This document shows, piece by piece, positions 1 to 10,205 of a DNA stretch of 64,000 nucleotides (the first letter of the stretch is position 1; every line of letters begins with the position of its first letter). A program made the position numbers and the translations under genes. Source of the DNA: Nothopassalora personata (taxonomy: Eukaryota > Ascomycota > Dothideomycetes > Mycosphaerellales > Mycosphaerellaceae); assembly GCA_033816765.1 (NCBI GenBank), contig CM066291.1:4712001-4776000 (forward strand), given 5' to 3'. Under the pieces are notes generated by a model. That model saw only the letters and a program-made list of their open reading frames with translations. It made no database searches and was not told the origin of the DNA.

Positions 1-587
1 CCGCGGTCGTCCGATGACTATACAGCAGGCTTACTGGACAGTATGCGGCAGACCAGCATTGGGTTCGCCACGAGATCTTGGCAGTTTTTGGACGAGCGTG
101 CAGGCTGCCATATAGCGTCCTCCTCATGCTCCATGTTTAGAGCACAGCCTGCCCTCTCGGCCTAAGCAACGCTCCCATACGCCTTACCATGTACTCGTCC
201 TTCCATTCCGGACTTGGCAGAATAGACCTGCACGCCCACCTGATGGGACTCGGCGTGCCCTCGGACATGTGCGAGATTCGCCGTCATTGCCCGACAAAAG
301 AGGTGATAAGACTCATCACCCTGCCCCTCCTGGAATGACTGTTTGGTTCGGTAGGTTGATTGCACATATTGCACATACTTCTTCTTTGCCGTTGTCGTTG
401 CTCCTCGCTCTGCTCCGTTGCTTGCTCCTTGCTGTCGACCCTTCTCTTTTGCTACGGTCTTCGAGCAATTGTCGTTTGGTGAGGTATCCTTGAGTATACA
501 CGCCAGCAACAAAGCATTGGCAAGCACTGTTTCATCCCACGGCAAGACGAGCACCACCACCAACTTCCGACCATACACCCGACCACC
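1..587. other. Upstream region of the aminotransferase gene
   Basis: No coding region is supported here. Overlapping short reading frames on both strands look like chance frames. From about 396 to 455 the plus strand is pyrimidine rich (runs of CTCC, TTGCTCC, CTTCTCTTTTGC), a layout common just upstream of the transcription start in filamentous fungi, so it is the probable core promoter of the gene starting at 588. No TATA box was convincingly seen. Confidence 0.4.
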
Positions 588-1892
588 ATGGCTCCCGCAG
601 CCATCACACCAGAGACGTCTGGCACCAACACGCCCACAACAGCCTCCGCCTCCAGACTCACAGAAGCCGGCATCAAACATGCCTTCACGGAGCACGCGCC
701 CCTCGACACTTCCAAGATGACCTACACCTACACCACAAAACCGCGCGCCGTGCCCGCACCAGACAGTGACGAGACCAAGTCCCAAAAGATCTGTACCGAC
801 CACATGGTTTCCGCCCGATGGACTGCCGAGCACGGCTGGGATGCCCCAGAACTCAAGCCTTACGGTCCTCTCCTCATCATGCCCTCAGCCAGCGTCCTGC
901 ACTACGCGACAGAGTGCTTCGAGGGTCTGAAACTCTACCGCGGCCACGATGGAAAGCTGCGTATCTTCCGTGTGAGCAGGAACTGTAACAGGATGTTGAA
1001 CTCGGCGAGGAGGATCGCGCTGCCGGATTTCGACCCGAAAGAGTTGGAGAAGATGATTATTACACTTTGTGCGACGGATGGAGACAAGTGGCTGCCAAAG
1101 GAAAGAGCTGGAAACTTTCTCTACATCCGCCCGACTCTCATTGGCACGGATGAAGCGCTGGGCGTGCAGAGACCGAGGGAGGCACTTCTCTACGTTATCA
1201 TTGCGTGCTTCCCGGATATGACGAAGTCTATTCCACCAGCCCTCAGCGGCAGCGCCCATGGTAATGGGAACGGCCACGCAGCACCAGCGAAGCAAGGCCT
1301 CAAACTCCTCGCAAGCAACGAAGACACAATCCGCGCATGGCCTGGAGGATTCGGTTATGCCAAGCTGGGCGCAAATTACGGACCTTCCCTCGTCGCACAG
1401 GGCGAAGCACGATCACGAGGTTTTGATCAAGTCCTCTGGCTCTTCGGACAAGAATGCTACGTGACCGAAGCCGGTGCCTCAAACTTCTTTGTAGTGTGGA
1501 AGACAAAGGGAGGAAGGACAGAGCTCGTCACCGCACCACTGGAAGAGCGCATCATCCTCGAGGGCGTCACACGAGCCTCTGTTCTGGATCTTGCGAAGGA
1601 TCGCCTCAGCAAGAGTGTCGGTGATGTGGAAGCTGTTGAGGTGGTGGAGAAGAGGTTCACGATGCATGATTTGATTGAGGCACAGGCTGAGGGAAGGCTG
1701 ATTGAGGCTTTCGCGGCGGGCACTGCGTTCTTCATTGCGCCCATCGGCCTCATTCACCACAGAGGGAAGGACCTAGATGTTCCCACTGCCGAGGGGGACA
1801 GTGGGAAGTATGCGAAGCTAATTAAGAGCTGGTTGGTGAACATCATGTATGGGAAGGAGCAGCATGAGTGGGGTGTTATCGTTAAGGAATAG
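588..1892 (+). CDS. Branched-chain amino acid aminotransferase (PLP fold type IV)
   Basis: This 434-residue protein should transfer the amino group between Leu/Ile/Val and 2-oxoglutarate, the last step of branched-chain amino acid synthesis and the first of their breakdown. The family signature is clear: a segment reading SVLHYATECFEGLKLYRG, then FRVSRNCNRMLNSARRIALP, and the PLP lysine in GYAKLGANYGPS at about residue 259. EAGASNFF and the LEGVTRASVLDLA segment follow, as in eukaryotic BCATs. The start ATG has a good context (CCACCATGG) and the length fits the family. There is no intron. The first 60 residues are Thr/Pro/Ala rich and do not look like a strong mitochondrial presequence, so a cytosolic or secondary-metabolism isoform is possible. 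Fungi usually have several BCAT paralogues; which one this is cannot be told from sequence alone. Confidence 0.95.
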   Translation: MAPAAITPETSGTNTPTTASASRLTEAGIKHAFTEHAPLDTSKMTYTYTTKPRAVPAPDSDETKSQKICTDHMVSARWTAEHGWDAPELKPYGPLLIMPSASVLHYATECFEGLKLYRGHDGKLRIFRVSRNCNRMLNSARRIALPDFDPKELEKMIITLCATDGDKWLPKERAGNFLYIRPTLIGTDEALGVQRPREALLYVIIACFPDMTKSIPPALSGSAHGNGNGHAAPAKQGLKLLASNEDTIRAWPGGFGYAKLGANYGPSLVAQGEARSRGFDQVLWLFGQECYVTEAGASNFFVVWKTKGGRTELVTAPLEERIILEGVTRASVLDLAKDRLSKSVGDVEAVEVVEKRFTMHDLIEAQAEGRLIEAFAAGTAFFIAPIGLIHHRGKDLDVPTAEGDSGKYAKLIKSWLVNIMYGKEQHEWGVIVKE

Positions 1893-4302
1893 TTAGGATT
1901 GCATCGAGGTATCAGTGCGGTATGGCGCTGATGGAGATGATCGGTGCTTTTGGCAATCTGGCGCATCTTGATGCAACAAGCTGCAGCCAAGCTACACATG
2001 GCTCTCATTCTCGCCACCAGCAGTAAAGCGATTCCTGCTAGGACAGTTTCCACAATGAGAATCTACGAAAAGCCCCTTGAATTACCACTCGAGGCTGTAC
2101 TAATACATAACAGAGGGAAACAGTCATTTACCGCGCAGAAGCTGTTGCGAAGCAGGTTCATGGGACAAGGAACTGACTGTAAACAGTAGAAGCCCACAGA
2201 CACGCCGTTGCACAACATCGCCAACGTTGCGCAATCCATATTTGCAAGAATAAGCGAGAGAGAACCAGTCCTCGAAATGTCTGGTTGCTCGAACAGTCAT
2301 CGCTCCCCAAATCGCCATTCCTTGACCATCGAACGCGGAAACCGGACGCTACAAGTTGCTTGAGAGATGACCACACCATAGGTCCCACGCCGGACGACTC
2401 TATATACCCTCAAACCAGCTCACCCCGGACAACGACCCACCACATCATCCAGGAGCAATGATCGGTCCGGAAAGTTCCAACGAGATCGGCTTCTTACTTG
2501 ATGGAACCACTGGCGCCAGGCACCAGCCACGGAGGCTCTGACTACGTTGCTCGATCATCTGATCAGTCTGAAGCGTTCGGATCAATGGCCGTATCTCTTC
2601 AGCCGCTGCTCTTCAACTTGAATTGTACAAAATCTTGCCAGCCCTCCCTCCTTCTGGGCATTCTCCCACCCTCTTCAACTCTCCCTCTCCAATCGTCCGC
2701 CCGCTGTTGAAGCTGCCACTAAAGCAGTCGGGCTGAAGAATAAAGGCCACGAAGCGTTTACGAACAGGGACTGACCTACTGCTGTTGAGCTTCTACACTA
2801 AAGGTATCGAAGCGGACGACTAAGAACTATCTATCTTTCTGCACCAAATCGCGGGAGGCGAAAATGAAGCTCGAAGCACACGGACGTGCCGTCGACGGTA
2901 AGGCAACTAGCGTGAGTGAGATGGATTCATATTTCGTCAAAGCATACTACAGACGAGTGGTTCCAGTCACGTCCGCACTACCACAGCGTTCAAGAGTTGC
3001 CCCTTGCTCGTCACTTTGTTGAACAAAGCACCGGCCTCGCCCGTAGCACGTGCCACGTGCCAATGGAGAATTTGTATTCTCGTTCGAACCTACCCTCGCA
3101 GCTTTGAACAACACCATCACCGACTGTGACCGTTGTCTTCGATTGACACGTGATACGACGTGCTCCCGGCAAGGAGAGTACCATTGCACGAGCAAACAAG
3201 GAAGGCAGGTGCTCCTCTTCGAGGTGTGATGGTGATGGTGAGGAAAGATCTTTTCTGCATCGTTACAGCCGCGTGGATGCGGCGGGCGGCAGGAACGAAC
3301 GTACAGCGGGTGTCTGTCAATCTGTGAGCAATGTCGTTGATTAATATATGTACATGTATATCACATCACCTTTCATTTGATGCTCGTGCCCATGCAGGGC
3401 TCAGGCAGACTCGGCGGCTGCGTCACTTTGTCTCAGCGATACAACCAGGTGGACGCGAAGTCTGCTTTTTGCCGAACAGGCTGAAATGCGTGTCAGCAAC
3501 ACCTCGAGTCTGACACTTGAGAGATGTCAATGTTACACATAATGATCAGATGGGATATGAGAAAGTCAGCGACATCAGCGATATGTGTGATATCGGCTGA
3601 TCAGCGAGGCGAGGCCTGCAGCGGCGGTGGGACTGCATCGTGAGCCTGCATCCTTCACGCGAATTTGCCTACTAGTCAGAGGGTGGAGATTAATGCAGGA
3701 GTGCATGGACCGCGACGGTGCGTAGAAGGGAGGCACGTCAGAGTGGAAAGCTGGATGATTTTGAGGCAGAGGGCGAGAGGGAACGGATGTGTTTGAGGTC
3801 CACGACGCGAAGGTGAAGGGATGCCCGAGGATGATGGGGACGAGAAACAGTGTGCAGCGTGAAGTGAACTGTTCGAGATTGGCACGGTGGACGATCATGT
3901 GGTGCCTGCTGTGCCTGGAGATGTTGGTGCGAGCGGTAAAGCTTAATCTGGCTAGCTCGGCTCGGCAACGGCCGCGGCGGCCTGGCCTGAGCTCTCGACT
4001 CTGCTGAATCCCTTCCTGCTGCCTTTCGACCTCGACTGCCCTGCTGCTGTTGCTGCCGCTGCCGCATGGGACGTTGTTTCCTCCGACGCGCGCTCGACCA
4101 CAATTGATCTCTTCACAGTGCCGACTCGACTACTCCCCGACGGACCGGTTGGTCAAAGGCCCAGCGCCCCCAGCGCCCGAACGACTGCCGACTTCAACAC
4201 AGCCCCGACGCCGCCCCTTGGTGGTTGTCGCATGCTGTCTCTCACCTTGAACTGCTGACCCACCCCCCCAAATGTGACTTCCCCACCGAGCCATCACCTA
4301 CC
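1893..4302. other. Intergenic region between aminotransferase and casein kinase genes
   Basis: About 2.4 kb without a supported gene. The many small frames on both strands lack recognisable motifs or family resemblance. The last 400-500 bases before 4303 are rich in CTGCC/CCGAC runs and CT tracts and probably hold the promoter and 5' leader of the casein kinase gene. E-box-like CACGTG/GCACGTGCC motifs occur around 3045-3060. I see no RNA gene and no transposon remnant. Confidence 0.4.
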
Positions 4303-5705
4303 ATGGCAGCAAGCACCTCGTCGAGCAGCAACGTCGTCGGTGTGCATTATCGCGTCGGCAAGAAGATCGGGTCCGTGATCTTCACCTCACACGCGGCTGG
4401 AGACATCAGCTAACACTCACGGTAGCGAGGGCTCGTTCGGCGTCATTTTCGAAGGCACCAACCTCCTCAACAACACTCAAGTCGCGATTAAGTTCGAACC
4501 CCGGAAGAGTGACGCTCCACAGCTGCGTGACGAGTACCGGACATATAAGATACTGGTTGGCTGCCGTGGGTACCTTCCATCTCCACGTGACTGTCTTCCG
4601 CCATGCTAACAGGTGAAACGCAGCCGGTATCCCCAATGTCTACTACTTTGGACAAGAGGGCCTCCACAACATCCTCGTCATAGACCTACTTGGCCCGTCG
4701 CTGGAAGACCTCTTTGACCACTGCGGCCGCCGCTTCTCCATCAAGACAGTCGTCATGGTCGCCAAACAGATGCTGTCAAGAGTCCAGACCATACACGAGA
4801 AGAACCTCATCTACAGAGACATCAAGCCGGACAACTTCCTCATCGGCCGTCCGAACACCAAGGCGCAGAATGTCATTCACGTTGTCGACTTTGGCATGGC
4901 GAAACAGTACCGCGACCCGAAGACGAAGCAACACATCCCCTACAGGGAACGCAAATCTCTCTCCGGCACCGCACGATACATGAGCATCAACACGCACCTC
5001 GGCCGCGAACAGTCAAGACGTGACGACCTCGAAGCACTCGGTCATGTCTTCATGTACTTCCTACGAGGCGGACTCCCGTGGCAAGGCCTTAAGGCGGCAA
5101 CAAACAAGCAGAAGTATGAGAAGATTGGCGAGAAGAAGCAGACCACAGCCATAAAGGATCTGTGTGATGGATTTCCCGAAGAGTTCAACAAGTACCTGTC
5201 GTACGTCCGCAATCTGGGCTTCGAGGACACACCCGACTACGACTACCTCCGCGACCTCTTCACGAAGGCACTGCAGAACAATGGCGAAGTGGAGGACGGC
5301 GAATATGATTGGATGCGATTAAATAACGGGAAAGGCTGGGACGTGCCAGCGCGGCCATCGGCGCGTGAGCAGGGTAATCCGTCAAATGCAGATATCAACC
5401 GCGTCGCGCAACGCGCCTCGAACACACCACAACTCGACCGCGAGAAGCCACTCCCTAGCAAGCCAGGAGCTGTGCGGCAACCTCAGCAGCGCCTGCAGCC
5501 ACAACAGCAACCAGCGCGTCGTGCACAAGGTGCCCTAGAAGCCAGTGGCGACCGCCGTAGCACGGCGGCCCAGTTTCAGAACAGCAGGGCTGATTTGACC
5601 CCTGCCGCGGCAGCGCCTGCTGCTGCACCACCGGTGAGACAGGCTCACCAAGACTCCAAGGAGAGCGCAGTCGTCAAGCTACGAAAGATGCTATGCTGCG
5701 GATGA
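4303..5705 (+). CDS. Casein kinase I, membrane-anchored Yck-type (3 exons)
   Basis: Ser/Thr kinase of the CK1 family, with exons 4303-4370, 4426-4565 and 4624-5705. Both introns (55 and 58 bp) are GT-AG with GCTAAC branch sites. Splicing restores the glycine loop (GEGSFG) at the first junction and [12 protein letters not shown] at the second. Visible marks are [18 protein letters not shown], the catalytic [22 protein letters not shown], and the CK1 hallmark [15 protein letters not shown]. After the kinase domain comes a Gln/Pro/Ala-rich tail ending in KMLCCG. A C-terminal Cys pair is how yeast Yck1/2 are palmitoylated and held at the plasma membrane, so this is probably the Yck1/2 orthologue rather than the Hrr25 type; the trailing Gly is unusual. 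Expected roles in that family are endocytosis, septin and morphogenesis control, and nutrient-sensor signalling. The start ATG is in context ACCATGG. Confidence 0.93.
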
Positions 5706-6225
5706 GTTGCGCCGCATGAAAAGTACCACCACTTCAATGGGGATCGCTAGCATATTACATATCATTACCCTACTCTATGTATGTATGTAATATGCAAAAG
5801 CGCATCGTGCACAATCTTCCAACCCGCTGCTTCACCCTTGCGGCTCCGAATTCAGGTCTCATCGTCCGTATAACGACCTTTTCCGCCTGGCTCTCAAACC
5901 AATTTTCGAAAATCTTGCAATGGCTTTCGACGGACGCGTCCCAGTCACTCCACGAAACAAGCTACTAGCAAGGTACTGGGCGGCCTATGCGGCTAAAAAC
6001 ATCGGCCGTCCTCGATATATCTGGCCTGACACATCGAAACCACAATCTTCGAGAAAATCAGCCTCAACCACGTTCCTGAAACCCATTTTTAAGCATCTTC
6101 TTACGATGGCTTTTCGCCGGCGTGCGAGCGTCGCTCTACGAATCAAGCTGGTGTTAGGGTGCTACAGGGCCCACGTGGCTCGAACCATTGGTAATCGTAT
6201 CGATATGCGGCCTTTATACACCCGC

Positions 6226-6242
6226 CCCCCCCCCCCCCCCCC
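6226..6242 (+). repeat. Poly-C run (17 nt)
   Basis: An uninterrupted run of C (G on the other strand) inside the diverged repeat field. It is the longest mononucleotide run seen in the window; the exact length may be affected by sequencing error. Confidence 0.85.
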
Positions 6243-7148
6243 GGCCCTAATACCCCGGCCCTCGAGCCGCATCGAAATTCAACCTCAGCTACATCTTGGA
6301 ACTCATTTTCAGCATTTTGTAAGGATGTTTGTTGGTTAGCTACGGTTTCTTTACGGTACAGGCGGCGGCTACGGTGCCGCAGGGCGCATGCGCATTGTCG
6401 GAGCGATGCCTGTTGTCGTTGTCCGGAACCTCGGCTTGAAATCGACATGAATTTCAGTCCCGACCACGTCCCTGGAGCCTCTGCAATGAATCCTCAGCCG
6501 TGCGTCATGGTCACTTCACGGAGTGAGATGTTGGCAAGCTGCTGGACGGCGACTGCGGCTGAAAGAACATTGACCTCGCTGTCGGGGGAGCGGTGCCTAT
6601 CATCGTTTGAAACACTGCACTGAAGACGACACGGAAATCAGTCTCGGCCACGTTCTTGAAGCCCTTGTTCGGTATGGTGAAGTACAGATTGGCTGTCGCG
6701 TCACGAATCTTCCACGAAGTAAGATGTTGAAAGGGTAGTGGAGGGTGCATGTGGCTGTCATATTTGTCTCTCTGTCAGCATTTCGAGCGATTCCTTGCCA
6801 CACGGGAAATGGCAGAATCGGCCTGATACAGCGCCACAATCTCATACATCGACATCCAGTTGCCAGACGGCCGAGCGAGATCGAATTTGGCATCTGAACA
6901 GGCTAGAATGAGACCACAGCCTAGACTTGGGCGAAATTTATCGTCTCTCCTCCGATGTCTGAAGGCGGTCCGGTTGATTAGCAGGACTTCGATACGCTAA
7001 GAGACATTTCGTGCTGCTACACTCCGCAATTCCCTCATACGCCCATAGGGGGACGGTGAAGACGAATGGATGATGTAAGGCCGCTTATTCACCAAGATCA
7101 ACGACGAAAGTGAAGAGGGTCATCTATTGCTTTAATATTTTCATCAAC

Positions 7149-7309
7149 ACAGGCGTCATCACTCTTCTCCTTCTCGAACATACGGACCTCCCATCTACAC
7201 AGGCGCTTGGAGGTCACAGGTGCCATCACTGTTCTCCTCCTCGAACGGACGCACCTCGTCCCTCACCGACACAGACGCCATCACTCTTCCCCGCCTCGAA
7301 CATACGGAC
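7149..7309 (+). repeat. Three-copy 39-bp repeat
   Basis: Copies at 7149-7187, 7215-7253 and 7271-7309 share ACAGGCGTCATCACTCTTCT at the start and CTCGAACATACGGAC at the end, with a few substitutions. Spacing is 66 and 56 bp. It reads as a decaying minisatellite; no coding function is evident. Confidence 0.8.
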
Positions 7310-7509
7310 GTAGAGCGCCTGTGTTGATGAGTTTGCGAGGTGCTTGGGAGTGAGTGGATTCGTGCGCATCGGATAGGTACTCTAAGGGCGTACCGACTTC
7401 CGAGGGCTCCTTTCCTCCACTTGGTCACACACATCTGCGAGACTGTCAAATCGTCCTACCGGACAGTTGCAGCTACGACAGCTGCGGTGCAGCCAGCAGC
7501 CGATGAGAG

Positions 7510-8040
7510 GTGTGTTCGGTTGTGGTGCGAATTGCCAGAGTTGAAAAAAAAATGCGACCTGTCAAGCTGCTGAGCGGCATGCGCGGCTCAAAACATCGGT
7601 CATTGTCTCGATATCTTGCCTGGCACGACAGCTTATTCGGCTCGATCACAGCTCTCAAGCTAACTCCGTTATGTATGCTTCAACTGGCGATTCTGCAGGA
7701 TCTCCACTCGACGATGGATGTGTCATGCTGCTGGGCAGCGTGCGCGGCTCAATACATCGATCTCACTTTCAATATGCTGCCTGTCCGACAAAATTTCTGC
7801 GTCAGAAGAAAGAGACCGCCGTCGAAAAAGAAGCACGAGAAGAAGGCAGCGATCGTCGAAAAGAGAGATGCCCCCATGGAGAAGGCGACTACCGCCCCGG
7901 ACAAGCCAGCTTGAGCAGACAATTCCACTGCCGAGTTCGCCCAACCCGCCACGAAATCGACCGACCACCCTCCACACAGCTCTCATGCCAGTGTCGTGGG
8001 CGGTGTTTCGACTGGCGTTTCACGAGATCGCCACATAGCG
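7510..8040 (+). pseudogene. Broken reading frame, inverted relative of the 9681-10205 frame
   Basis: The frame from 7510 ends at a TGA at 7912-7914. Just before the stop it reads KKAAIVEKRDAPMEKATTAPDKPA-type sequence. Past the stop, in the same frame, it continues ADNSTAEFAQPATKS. The minus-strand frame at 9681-10205 contains the matching order KAAVVEKQDA ... TTMPDKPA-V-ADRSTAELTKTRAAETKA, where a Val codon stands in place of this stop. The two are therefore diverged inverted copies and this one is interrupted. Product unknown; the segment is Lys/Glu/Ala rich and low complexity. Whether the other copy is a real gene is also uncertain. Confidence 0.45.
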
Positions 8041-8908
8041 ATCGACTTGCCAAGGCCTGGGTGATGCATGCTCCAAAGATCGGTCATACTTTCAGTGTAC
8101 GACCTACACGACAGCCTTCTCAGGCTCTGGCGCCCATGCATGAAGACGGCATGTGGAAGACCGGTCCTCTAGGAAATCGATTCCACGTTCACGCACAGGT
8201 CCAGTGAACTCCACGCACCCGCAGACCCTCTTCATCCCACGCGCCTTCAACCCTCTTCTCCTCCTCGACACCTCCGACCTTTCCTCGTGCCTCCGTCAAC
8301 ATGGATCGCAACCAGTCAAATATCGCAACACTCACCTACAAGACGTATCCTGTGCCCTACTGGACTGAGAGCTTGGACGACTACCGCAAACACTTTCGAC
8401 AGATTCACAATCTTCACCTACACGTTAGATGCTATGCCCGCCAACATCTAAAGGCACGCACATCAACAAACTTCTCAAGGTCGCCAGCTCCTTGGTCCGA
8501 AATTGCTTGGCGACAACACCTCCTCAATCGCTCTCGTTGGCGAAGAACTCGCGCATAGACTCGAGAGCACATCCTCCGCCGATGGAGCTCATACTACGGT
8601 TCCGATGCGCTGCGCAATGATCCAGAACCTGCTGTAAGGACATCATACAGTCAAGAATTCGGATCTTGCCTGTGAGACTGGCCTAGGCTGGAAGTGCTGG
8701 AGAATTAGAGTACGGCAGATTCATCCCAACCGAGCAAATCAATGCATTTCTTTGCTGTATCAACCCAAGCGTGTCGCGCATTGCCCTAGCACTTATCAGT
8801 GAGCACACTCTGTGCTCTTCAGTCCAAGATCTCACTCTTCAAACGCCACCACGCCCAAACGCCGTCACCCATTGCACCACGCGCCACCAGTACCCGTCAA
8901 AAACAACG

Positions 8909-9427
8909 CTAATGCATGCTCTGCTCTGCCTGCTCTGCCTGCTCTGCCTGCTCTGCCTGTGCCACCGTGCCTTGCCACTCCAACTCCACCTCCACCAAGC
9001 TTACCTCCTTCTCCGTTGCATCCCTCTCGCACCTCAGCAAAGTATCTTCCTTGGGACCCAAGCTGGGCGAATTGCCGACGATGAAGACGCACTTGCGTGG
9101 ATTATCGATGGCATCGATTGTACCTGCACGTCCGGTCAACACGCGACGATATGGTGGAGATGTTGAAAGCGCACCTTGCAAATCTGCCAAGTGAGCGAGG
9201 AGGAACTTGTGATAGAGCTTAAGAGCTTCTGAGCGAATGAGGCGGCTGGTGAGGAGCAGGCCTGGTGCGGTGTAGTCGCGGTATGGGCGATCCCACCACT
9301 TGTTTGTTCTGGTGGCGATGATGGGCGGCTTGATTTCGAGCTTGGTTGTGGAAGTGAGGGTGTAAGCATAGATTTGCAGACGGAGTTCACAGGGGAGGGT
9401 GAAGAGAGGGGATTGTTTGGTAGACAT
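8909..9427 (-). CDS. Small F-box-like fungal protein
   Basis: A 172-residue protein if translation starts at the ATG at 9425-9427; an in-frame extension upstream to 9565 exists but is Thr/Ser/His rich and looks like leader. Right after the start comes LFTLPCELRLQIYAYTL, the LPxELRxxIYxYxL pattern that opens many short fungal F-box-like proteins. It is followed by PGLLLTSRLIRSEALKLYHK, which matches the usual second block (LLxTSRxIRxEAxxLYYxx). The last residues are a run of Ala-Glu-Gln units encoded by a 9-bp minisatellite (four exact TGCTCTGCC units at 8922-8957), so the C-terminus may vary in length between strains. Related proteins are often substrate adaptors or orphans of unknown role, so no substrate is proposed. 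Confidence 0.6.
   Translation of the reverse strand: MSTKQSPLFTLPCELRLQIYAYTLTSTTKLEIKPPIIATRTNKWWDRPYRDYTAPGLLLTSRLIRSEALKLYHKFLLAHLADLQGALSTSPPYRRVLTGRAGTIDAIDNPRKCVFIVGNSPSLGPKEDTLLRCERDATEKEVSLVEVELEWQGTVAQAEQAEQAEQAEQSMH
8922..8957 (+). repeat. Coding 9-bp minisatellite (4 units)
   Basis: Four perfect TGCTCTGCC units lie inside the 3' end of the F-box-like gene and encode the Ala-Glu-Gln repeat on the minus strand. A 9-bp unit keeps the frame, so copy-number change would lengthen or shorten the protein tail without breaking it. Confidence 0.9.
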
Positions 9428-9680
9428 GGTCCTTTCGTGCTTGTGTGTGGTTGAATGTCTTGTTTTGGAAGTCTGCGGTTTTATGTCTTGTGTTTCGTGT
9501 TCCGAGGTGGGACGGGAAAGTTGTTGTTTGGTGCAGGTGAAGTGAAGCAGAGAATGATATCTCAACGTTGGCGTTGAGTCGGCGCTAGCGTTTCAGGAGA
9601 TGGCGAATGCCGCAGCAACGGCCCCGTGCAACGGCTTTTCAATCTTTACGACAGCGATAGCACCACTCAGAGAGTGCTTC

Positions 9681-10205
9681 TCAAGTAAAAGTGTTAGGTG
9701 CAGGAGAGAGCGTGCGAGATATGGAGCCAGCTATCGCCTTCGTCTCAGCTGCTCTGGTCTTGGTAAGCTCAGCAGTAGACCTGTCTGCTACTGCAGGCTT
9801 GTCTGGCATAGTGGTCGACATTTCAGGCACAGCGCCCTTCCTGACGACGACGGCGGCGTCCTGCTTTTCGACAACGGCAGCCTTTGTCACGTTGTTCTTA
9901 ACGGCACGATCCGTGGCAGTGTCTCTCTTGTAGCGGCGATCCTTTTTATCTTCATTATCCTCCGACGCGACAGCGAAAAGCAACGGTGATCGTGTGGTCC
10001 CGGGCGGCGCTTCCTTTGCACCTTTGTCGGCACGGAGACCCGATCGACTGTCTAAGCGTTGTATGACTGCGTAAAGTGTTCGACTGGCCCGGTCTGTCGG
10101 TGTCTGGCCTGCACAGGCAGTCTTGCGAAGTCTGTCCTTGTCAAAGCCCTGCAGCACAAGCCAATTTAAACGCTCCTGTGCTGTTGTCCCCCATGATCCC
10201 AGCAT
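9681..10205 (-). CDS. Hypothetical low-complexity protein (weak)
   Basis: An open frame of 174 codons with an ATG at 10203-10205. The middle is charged and repetitive (EDNEDKKDRRYKRDTATDRA) and the C-terminal half is Ala/Thr/Lys rich. No known domain, signal peptide or membrane segment is visible. Its main support is that a related sequence in inverted orientation exists at 7510-8040, where a stop codon interrupts it. It could be a young or dying gene, or the remains of a duplicated non-coding segment that happens to be open. Confidence 0.3.
   Translation of the reverse strand: MLGSWGTTAQERLNWLVLQGFDKDRLRKTACAGQTPTDRASRTLYAVIQRLDSRSGLRADKGAKEAPPGTTRSPLLFAVASEDNEDKKDRRYKRDTATDRAVKNNVTKAAVVEKQDAAVVVRKGAVPEMSTTMPDKPAVADRSTAELTKTRAAETKAIAGSISRTLSPAPNTFT

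Larger units (their letters stand above)
5974..8100 (+). repeat. Family of diverged direct repeats (about six copies)
   Basis: A core of about 45 bp recurs at 5974-6018, 6161-6206, 6539-6583, 7568-7613, 7728-7774 and 8057-8100, always on the plus strand. The first two copies are 187 bp apart and share flanks as well (ATGGCTTTcgacgg / ATGGCTTTTCGCCGG, ACGAAaCAAGCT / ACGAATCAAGCT); the copies at 7568 and 7728 are 160 bp apart. Similarity is imperfect but extends across the units, so this is an old tandem duplication rather than chance. No terminal repeats or transposase are seen. It may be the remains of a duplicated gene or of a minisatellite-like array. Confidence 0.6.
5706..8908. other. Gene-poor region with decayed duplications
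   Basis: No functional gene is supported. The stretch holds at least six diverged copies of a core reading roughly CTGGGCGGC-n-TGCGGCTCAAAACATCGGTC...TCGATAT (see the repeat entry), a three-copy 39-bp repeat at 7149-7309, a run of 17 C at 6226-6242, and a broken reading frame at about 7510-8040 with an inverted relative at 9681-10205. Base composition stays near that of the genes, so this is not the same AT-rich, RIP-type sequence as the 25-44 kb block. Confidence 0.5.

Noticed and set aside
3080..3092. tRNA B-box-like GTTCGAACC
   Set aside because: No A box at a proper distance and no cloverleaf pairing.
5974..8100. CRISPR-like array
   Set aside because: Repeats are diverged and irregularly spaced, and the window is fungal.
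8301..8558. 85-codon frame starting MDRNQSNIATLTYKTY with good ATG context
   Set aside because: Short, no recognisable domain, no clear splice continuation; could be a real small gene but the evidence is too thin.
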